A program made the translations under genes and the position numbers. Source: Candidatus Margulisiibacteriota bacterium (GTDB taxonomy: Bacteria > Margulisbacteria > WOR-1 > O2-12-FULL-45-9 > XYB2-FULL-48-7). Taken from it: DNA of 64,000 nucleotides. The notes under the pieces were generated by a model, which was not told the origin of the DNA, did no database searches, and worked only from the letters and a program-made list of their open reading frames with translations. Location of the stretch: the NCBI GenBank assembly GCA_041661965.1, contig JBAZTH010000002.1, positions 372,001 through 436,000 on the forward strand. The letters are read 5' to 3'. Positions 59,032-64,000 of this stretch are shown in pieces (the first letter of the stretch is position 1; each line of letters begins with the position of its first letter).

Positions 59032-59401
59032 GATAATTTTAATCGGCAGATTGGCGGCCGAGCCCGATAGCCGGGTCACGGTCAATGGTTTGCCGGTGAC
59101 CAAGTTCAAGTTGGCGGTCGCTCAATCCTTCGGCAATAACGCCGTGGATTATATCGACGTTATTGCCTGGCGGAAATTGGCGGAAGAAAGCAAAGATCAT
59201 CTGAAAAACGGCCAGTTGATTCTGGTCGAAGGCCGGATCCAGAATCGTTCTTTTGAAGGGCAAAACGGACAGCGGCAATATGTGACCGAGGTGGTTGCCC
59301 GCAGTATTGTTCCTTTTGATCTGGCGGCGAAAGCGCCGGTTGCTAATGTTGCCGAGGAAGAATTGGCCGATCTCGAATCAGCCGAGGATCTCCCCTTTTA
59401 A
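59015..59401 (+). CDS. ssb: single-stranded DNA-binding protein, first copy
   Basis: TTG 59015 gives MANLNRIILIGRLAAEPDSR, the standard SSB start; 128 residues, overlapping rpsF by 17 bases. One OB-fold with YIDVIAWRKLAEESKDHLKNG and VEGRIQNRSF. The C-terminus has the acidic tip ending EDLPF. A second SSB gene begins 3 bases after the stop. It covers single-stranded DNA in replication and repair. Confidence 0.92.
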   Translation: MANLNRIILIGRLAAEPDSRVTVNGLPVTKFKLAVAQSFGNNAVDYIDVIAWRKLAEESKDHLKNGQLILVEGRIQNRSFEGQNGQRQYVTEVVARSIVPFDLAAKAPVANVAEEELADLESAEDLPF

Positions 59402-59403
59402 AC

Positions 59404-59802
59404 ATGTATAACAAAGTGTTTTTAATCGGTAATTTGACCCGCGATCCGGAAACCCGTTATACCCCGAGTGGGATAGCGGTCTCCAGGTTCGCCATTGCGG
59501 TCAATCGGATCAAAAAGGCCGGCGGCGACGAAGGTGAAGCGTCAACCGGCGGGCAAGACGTTGATTTTATCAACATTGTCGCCTGGCGGCGATTGGCCGA
59601 GATCTGCGGCGAGTTCCTGAAAAAAGGCCGGCCGGTCGCGATCGAAGGCCGTCTGCAGATCAGAAGTTACGTTGGCAAAGATGGTCAAAAAAAGACCATG
59701 TCGGAAGTCGTGGCCGATAACATGCAAATGTTGGGCCGCAAAAGTGATTCCCCGGAAGGACCGGTAACGAAGGCGGACCCGGAAGAAGTCGTTCCTTTTT
59801 AA
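59404..59802 (+). CDS. ssb: single-stranded DNA-binding protein, second copy
   Basis: A 132-residue SSB paralogue. It starts MYNKVFLIGNLTRDPETRYT and contains VDFINIVAWRRLAEICGEFL, KKGRPVAIEGRLQIRSY, and a short acidic end EEVVPF. It is closer to the canonical SSB than the first copy, judged by the NLTRDPE and GRLQ segments. Co-transcribed with the first copy and rpsR. Confidence 0.93.
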   Translation: MYNKVFLIGNLTRDPETRYTPSGIAVSRFAIAVNRIKKAGGDEGEASTGGQDVDFINIVAWRRLAEICGEFLKKGRPVAIEGRLQIRSYVGKDGQKKTMSEVVADNMQMLGRKSDSPEGPVTKADPEEVVPF

Positions 59803-59817
59803 CAGGAGAGGTGCAAA

Positions 59818-60072
59818 ATGGCTGAAAGAGATCGGGAAAAAAAAGGTAAATCGTCGCAGTTCAAGAAGAAAAGACGCAAACCGTGCGTTTTTTGCATTGA
59901 TGACAAGAAGATAGATTTTAAAGATGTTTCGTTCGTTCGCCGCTTCATGACCGACCGCGGGAAGATCGCTCCCCGCCGGCTCAGCGGTTGCTGTGCGCTG
60001 CATCAACGGATGATCGCCAAAGCGGTAAAACGGGCGAGAGAGGTCGGCTTAGTGCCGTACATGGTGGACTAA
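59818..60072 (+). CDS. rpsR: 30S ribosomal protein S18
   Basis: An 84-residue S18. It keeps the cysteine-rich form with CVFC near residue 21 and SGCCALHQRM later, which would bind zinc. FVRRFMTDRGKIAPRRLSG is the conserved core. A GGAGAGG site precedes ATG 59818. rplI follows after one base. Confidence 0.95.
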   Translation: MAERDREKKGKSSQFKKKRRKPCVFCIDDKKIDFKDVSFVRRFMTDRGKIAPRRLSGCCALHQRMIAKAVKRAREVGLVPYMVD

Positions 60073-60073
60073 T

Positions 60074-60499
60074 ATGAAAGTAATATTTATTGAAGACGAC
60101 AGAATAGAAGAAGTTTCCAACGGTTACGCCCGCAACTATTTGTTGCCGAACAAACTGGCGATCTCGGCCACCCCGGCCGCGATCATTGCCGCCGGCAAAA
60201 GACGGGAACGGCGGAAAGTCCAGCTTGATAAGCGCAAGGGCGAGCTTCAGGCGCTGGCGGCCAAGCTGACGGCGATGGAGATCAACTTAAGCGCGAACGT
60301 GGGTGAAGGCGGCAAACTTTTCGGCACGATTACGACCGCCGATATCGCCGAAGCGATCAAACAAAATTCCGGGATCGAACTTGATAAGCGGAAGCTCGAG
60401 CTCTCTGCCCCGATCAAAACGATCGGCGAATACCCGGTCCGGATCAGGCTGTTCCACGACATTATCGCGGCGCCCAAGGTTATCGTCGCCGCCAAGTAG
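60074..60499 (+). CDS. rplI: 50S ribosomal protein L9
   Basis: A 141-residue L9. The first 50 residues have the usual VSNGYARNYLLPNKLA; a charged helix and a C-terminal domain (GEGGKLFGTITTADIAEAI) follow. Lies directly after rpsR, standard order. The uvrC start is 2 bases after the stop. Confidence 0.95.
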   Translation: MKVIFIEDDRIEEVSNGYARNYLLPNKLAISATPAAIIAAGKRRERRKVQLDKRKGELQALAAKLTAMEINLSANVGEGGKLFGTITTADIAEAIKQNSGIELDKRKLELSAPIKTIGEYPVRIRLFHDIIAAPKVIVAAK

Positions 60500-60500
60500 C

Positions 60501-61760
60501 GTGCGTTCTCTCCGGGAGAAAATAGCGGCCCTGCCGAACTCTCCGGGGGTTTACCTGTTCAAAGATAAGAGCGGCGTCGTGATCTACGTCGGCAAGGCGA
60601 AGGTGCTCCGCCGACGGGTCGCTTCATATTTTAACCGCGAGCCGGATATCAAGACCAGCCTGCTTATCCGGCGAATCCGCGATCTCGACTACCAACTGAC
60701 CGGCTCGGAAATGGACGCCCTCCTCCTGGAAGATCAGTTGGTCAAAAAATTAAAACCCCGCTATAATATCGACCTGAAAGACGACAAGGCCTACCCGTTT
60801 TTAAAGCTTACCAAAGAAGAATGGCCGAGATTGCTTCTTGCCAGGCGCAAAGCAGCCGACGGCGCCCAATACTTTGGCCCTTATACCGGCAATATGGTCA
60901 AAGAGATCGTTCGTTTGGTCAAAAAAATCTACCCGCTGCGCTGGTGCAAGACCTCGCCGTTAAAGCCAAAAGAACAACCTTGCCTCTATTATCGGATCGG
61001 GGTTTGTTCCGGCCCGTGCATCGGCAAGGTCAGCCGCCAGGCTTATCTTCAGGTCGTCAAAGGGGTCAAGCTCTTGTTGCGCGGGAACTTGAAGAAAGTT
61101 TTGGCAAATGTTGAAGAAGAAATGCGGCGGGCTTCGAGCGAACGGGATTATGAAAAGGCGGCCGCGGCGCGCGATCGCCTGCAGTTTGTCGAGCGTTTGG
61201 CGGAACGGAAAGCGCATCCCTTGAGCGCGGAACAAGAAGAGCCGAAAGCGTTAATCAAGCTCCAAGACGTCCTGGGCTTGCCGGTTCTCCCGGCCAGGAT
61301 CGAAGCTTTTGATATTTCCAATACCCAAGGCTCGAACATTGTCGCCTCCCTGGTCGTTTTTGTTGACGGAGTTCCTTTCAAGGAGCATTATCGCCGCTTT
61401 AAGATCCGCTCCGTCCAGGGTAAACCCAACGATGTCCAGTCGATGAACGAGGTTGTCAGCCGACGATACGGCGGCGGACTGGCGAAACAGCTCCCGTTGC
61501 CCGATCTGATCCTGATCGACGGCGGGATTCCCCAACTCCATAGCGCGCAAGCCGCGGTTAAATTTACTCCGGCGGCCGATATTCCGATGATCGGCTTGGC
61601 GAAGAAGGAGGAAGAGGTCTTTATCCCCGGGCGGGCCCAGCCGATCGTCCTGGGGCGGCAATCGGCGGCCCTGCAGCTCTTACAGCGGGTGAGGGACGAA
61701 GCTCATCGTTTTGCCGTTTCTTTTCACCGATTAAGGAGAAGAAAAGGGCTTTTTCAGTAG
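60501..61760 (+). CDS. uvrC: short UvrC excinuclease subunit
   Basis: GTG 60501, right after rplI, gives 419 residues; full-length UvrC is about 600. Present: GIY-YIG nuclease (GVYLFKDKSG, YVGKAKVLRRRV), UVR motif (about 200-235, ERDYEKAAAARDRL), and the RNase H-like catalytic domain with FDISNTQG (about 270), LIDGGIPQL and RDEAHRFA. Missing: about 150 residues between UVR and FDIS, and the C-terminal HhH domain after LRRRK. Key catalytic residues remain, so both cuts may still be made. A longer frame upstream is within rplI and rejected. Confidence 0.88.
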   Translation: MRSLREKIAALPNSPGVYLFKDKSGVVIYVGKAKVLRRRVASYFNREPDIKTSLLIRRIRDLDYQLTGSEMDALLLEDQLVKKLKPRYNIDLKDDKAYPFLKLTKEEWPRLLLARRKAADGAQYFGPYTGNMVKEIVRLVKKIYPLRWCKTSPLKPKEQPCLYYRIGVCSGPCIGKVSRQAYLQVVKGVKLLLRGNLKKVLANVEEEMRRASSERDYEKAAAARDRLQFVERLAERKAHPLSAEQEEPKALIKLQDVLGLPVLPARIEAFDISNTQGSNIVASLVVFVDGVPFKEHYRRFKIRSVQGKPNDVQSMNEVVSRRYGGGLAKQLPLPDLILIDGGIPQLHSAQAAVKFTPAADIPMIGLAKKEEEVFIPGRAQPIVLGRQSAALQLLQRVRDEAHRFAVSFHRLRRRKGLFQ

Positions 61761-61762
61761 TC

Positions 61763-61791
61763 TTGAGAGTGCCGGTTAATTATGTTAATAT
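61763..61791 (+). promoter_or_regulatory. promoter of envC-like gene
   Basis: TTGAGA (61763-61768), 17-bp spacer, TAATAT (61786-61791), 9 nt to ATG 61801. A second TATAAT (61793-61798) is too close to the ATG to serve it. Confidence 0.45.
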
Positions 61792-61800
61792 CTATAATTC

Positions 61801-62922
61801 ATGAAGTTTCTTGGGCTAATTATCATCCTGTTCATTATGGGGCTTTCCTGGCAGATCAGCGCAGCGGACGAAACGGCGCCGGTTGACGAGCAGGCAAAAC
61901 TGCAAACCATCCGCCAGGCGCTGCAGGAGAACAAGGAAAAACTAAAGCAAACCCGGGTGCAGAGGCAGGAAGCGTTGGGGAAGTTGGTTGTGGTCAGCCA
62001 GCAGCTTAAAAGCGCGAACCGTAAGATCAACATGGCCAAAGAAAAGATCCAGACCAATGAGCAGGAGATCGGCCAGTTGACGGTTGAGCTGCGCAAAACC
62101 GAAGATGAGATCAGCAAATCTTCGGATATCTTGCGTAAACGGGTCCGTGAAGCGTATATTAACGGTCGGATCAACTATCTCGACCTTTTTCTCGGTTCCC
62201 GGTCGATGTCCGATTTTCTGAACCGGTTCTATTTTTTTCAGCGGGTTATTGAAAGCGACGCGGCCCTGATCAGTAAAACCAAGAGCTACTTGAGCGTTTC
62301 GAAGGTCAAACGTTCCGTTTTGCAGGATCGGACCAAAGAGATTAAAGAGCTGGTCGTTGTTGTCGCCGGCGAAAAAGAGCGCATCGCCCAGCAGCTGCAG
62401 GAGAAAAAGCAGCTGGCCGACGAACTGAAGGACCGCGAAAAAGAGTACGAGAAAAAGGTCGCCGAACTGGAACATAGCTCAAGAGAACTTGAGGTCATGA
62501 TCCAGAAGAAGACAGCCGAGCGGACCGGCGCGGCGATTAAAAGTACGGGGACGCTGATTTGGCCGCTGCGGGGCCGGATAACCTTGGAATTTGGGGTTCG
62601 ACATCGCATTCAAGGGCGGCATACGGGGATTGATATCGCGGCGACTTACGGCTCGCCGATTTTAGCGGCCGACTCCGGCGAGGTTATTTTTTCCGGCTGG
62701 TGGGATGGGTATGGGAAAGCGATCGTTATCGACCATGGCCGAGGATTGGCGACAGTTTATGCCCATATGTCCCGGCTCTACGCTTCCGTCGGCTCAAAGG
62801 TCATTAAAGGACAGACGATTGGTTTAGAAGGGAGCACCGGTTATTCGACTGGGCCGCACTGTCACTTTGAAGTGCGCCGCAATGGGACCCCGGTTAATCC
62901 CAGGAAATATTTGCCTAAGTAG
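61801..62922 (+). CDS. EnvC-like murein hydrolase activator (M23 family)
   Basis: A 373-residue secreted protein: a signal peptide (to about residue 21), a long coiled coil (30-240), and a C-terminal LytM/M23 domain with HTGIDIAATYGSPI, VYAHMSRLY and GPHCHFEV. The HxxxD and HxH zinc ligands are present, so unlike E. coli EnvC it might be an active endopeptidase. It acts at the septum or during growth. ctpA follows 10 bases later, as in many genomes. Confidence 0.88.
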   Translation: MKFLGLIIILFIMGLSWQISAADETAPVDEQAKLQTIRQALQENKEKLKQTRVQRQEALGKLVVVSQQLKSANRKINMAKEKIQTNEQEIGQLTVELRKTEDEISKSSDILRKRVREAYINGRINYLDLFLGSRSMSDFLNRFYFFQRVIESDAALISKTKSYLSVSKVKRSVLQDRTKEIKELVVVVAGEKERIAQQLQEKKQLADELKDREKEYEKKVAELEHSSRELEVMIQKKTAERTGAAIKSTGTLIWPLRGRITLEFGVRHRIQGRHTGIDIAATYGSPILAADSGEVIFSGWWDGYGKAIVIDHGRGLATVYAHMSRLYASVGSKVIKGQTIGLEGSTGYSTGPHCHFEVRRNGTPVNPRKYLPK

Positions 62923-62932
62923 GAGGAAGATC

Positions 62933-64000
62933 ATGCGGAATAATAGGAAGCTTCAGGTTGGGCTGGCGATTTTATTGATTTCGGTGACCGCGTTTTTTAT
63001 CGGCAAGGTCGTGGCCCAGGGGGAGTTTGAAAGGAAGTTCGAGGTCTATCTGCAAGCCCTGGACCTGGTCCGGAGCGAATACGTCGACAAAGGGGTCGAC
63101 AACCAAAAATTAGTCTACGGTTCGATCCGGGGGATGCTGGAATCACTCGACGATCCTTATACCCGTTTCCTTGAACCCCAGCCTTATAAAGAGATGAAAA
63201 TTAGGATGAGCGGCCAATACTTTGGCATCGGGATTTATATCGGCATGAAAGACAATCAGCTCGCGGTCATTTCCCCGATCGACGGCACGCCGGCCGATAA
63301 GGCGGGCTTACGTTCAGGCGACCGGATCGTCAAAATTGACGATAAGGAAACCAAGCACATGGCGCTGGATGAAGCGGTCAGCCTGATCCGCGGGCCGCGC
63401 GGAAGCAAGGTCAAGTTGGCGATCTGGCGAAAAGGGTGGAAAGATTCCAAAGACTATTCGCTTAGCCGCGAAAAGATCGTGATTAAGAGCGTAGTCGTCA
63501 AACGCTATGAGCCGAACGTTCTTTACATTAAACTCAATACTTTTGAGAACATGAACGCCGCCCGGGAGTTTGAAAAAGCCTTGCGGGAAAATCGCGATGC
63601 CGGCGGGTTGATCATTGATGTTCGCGGCAACGGCGGCGGCTTATTGCAGATGGCGATCGAAATTGGCAGTATGTTTATCCCGAACGGCGCGATCGTGCAA
63701 ACCGTCGACCGGGAAGGGAAAAAGGAGCAGTTGGAATCGACCGGCCGGGTGATCTGGAAGAAACCGGTCGTCATGCTGATCAACGAATCTTCGGCTTCCG
63801 CGTCGGAGATCTTGGCCGGCGCCTTGCGCGATCATAAGGTCGCGACCTTGGTCGGCGCTCATTCCTTCGGTAAGGCTTCGGTCCAGAATGTCCGCCAGCT
63901 GCAGGACGGCTCGGCCCTTCTGCTGACGATCGCCAAATATCAGACCCCGAACGGCGAAGATATAAATAAACGCGGAATCTCCGCCGAAGTGGTCGTCGCG
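62933..64000 (+). CDS. ctpA: C-terminal processing peptidase (S41), 3' end missing
   Basis: ATG 62933 follows AGGAGG. The frame is open to the window end (356 codons). There is an N-terminal membrane helix (about 9-26), a PDZ domain (about 85-175, YFGIGIYIGMKDNQ and GTPADKAGLRSGDRIV), and a protease domain with IIDVRGNGGG, NESSASASEIL (catalytic Ser) and HSFGKASVQ (catalytic Lys). It is a periplasmic serine protease that often processes or degrades cell-wall enzymes such as those activated by the neighbouring EnvC-like protein. Confidence 0.93.
   Translation, partial: MRNNRKLQVGLAILLISVTAFFIGKVVAQGEFERKFEVYLQALDLVRSEYVDKGVDNQKLVYGSIRGMLESLDDPYTRFLEPQPYKEMKIRMSGQYFGIGIYIGMKDNQLAVISPIDGTPADKAGLRSGDRIVKIDDKETKHMALDEAVSLIRGPRGSKVKLAIWRKGWKDSKDYSLSREKIVIKSVVVKRYEPNVLYIKLNTFENMNAAREFEKALRENRDAGGLIIDVRGNGGGLLQMAIEIGSMFIPNGAIVQTVDREGKKEQLESTGRVIWKKPVVMLINESSASASEILAGALRDHKVATLVGAHSFGKASVQNVRQLQDGSALLLTIAKYQTPNGEDINKRGISAEVVVA

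Noticed and set aside
60303..60500. Extra 66-residue N-terminus on UvrC
   Set aside because: Lies wholly within rplI in another frame; GTG 60501 matches the family start.

Overview
The window reads as chromosomal DNA from a Gram-negative-type (diderm) bacterium. It has lpxC, fabZ-lpxA, lpxB and lpxD for lipid A, an OmpH/Skp chaperone, an AsmA protein and several predicted outer-membrane proteins. Coding density is very high, with many 4-base stop/start overlaps. YidC is the short form, glycine dehydrogenase is the split-subunit type, and hybrid-cluster protein suggests an anaerobic or microaerobic life. I cannot place it firmly. An uncultivated lineage such as Margulisbacteria/WOR-1 is a guess from overall gene style, not a proof.

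Layout. 1-5 kb: end of a STAS-like DUF4325 gene, then maf, a flavin reductase, a lysozyme-fold protein, AsmA and small envelope proteins. 5-14.8 kb: pyrE, tRNA-Thr, tuf, a VanW-type protein, lpxC, a fused fabZ-lpxA, lpxB, a sugar aminotransferase/oxidoreductase pair resembling GnnB/GnnA, and rseP. 14.7-26.6 kb is the replication-origin neighbourhood: folD, mnmE, khpB/jag, yidC, yidD, rnpA and rpmH on the minus strand, diverging from dnaA, dnaN, a DciA-like gene, gyrB and gyrA, with parS sites and DnaA boxes in the gaps. 26.6-34 kb: a glycine-cleavage cluster (gcvT, gcvH, gcvPA; no gcvPB), an unrecognised 384-residue protein, hisC, an outer-membrane-type protein and a glycosyltransferase. 34.3-38.6 kb: a two-gene, AT-richer defence-type insert (type IIG restriction-methylase plus an AlbA_2/Schlafen-like ATP-binding protein). 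38.7-43 kb: lpxD, ompH, mnmG and a membrane PAS sensor without a kinase. 43-49 kb: pyrH, frr, uppS, cdsA, nadC and a UvrD/PcrA helicase. 49-56 kb: envelope/secreted proteins, a DnaQ-type exonuclease, tRNA-Glu and an hcp/ferredoxin operon with an FNR-like operator. 56-64 kb: metK, ychF, rpsF, two tandem ssb genes, rpsR, rplI, a very short uvrC, an EnvC-like M23 protein and the start of a CtpA-type protease that runs off the end.

How it fits together. The lpx genes, lpxD-ompH and rseP build and monitor the outer membrane; uppS and cdsA feed cell-wall and phospholipid synthesis; mnmE and mnmG are partners in tRNA wobble modification. The gnnA/gnnB-like pair beside lpxA-lpxB suggests a lipid A built on 2,3-diamino sugar.

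The most unusual signal is regulatory. At least five genes have a -10 hexamer exactly 6 nt before the ATG and several more have 7-9 nt, so transcripts should start at or next to the start codon (leaderless mRNAs). Internal operon genes and strongly expressed genes keep Shine-Dalgarno sites. Start codons were adjusted by hand where a Shine-Dalgarno site, -10 spacing or family alignment decided them.
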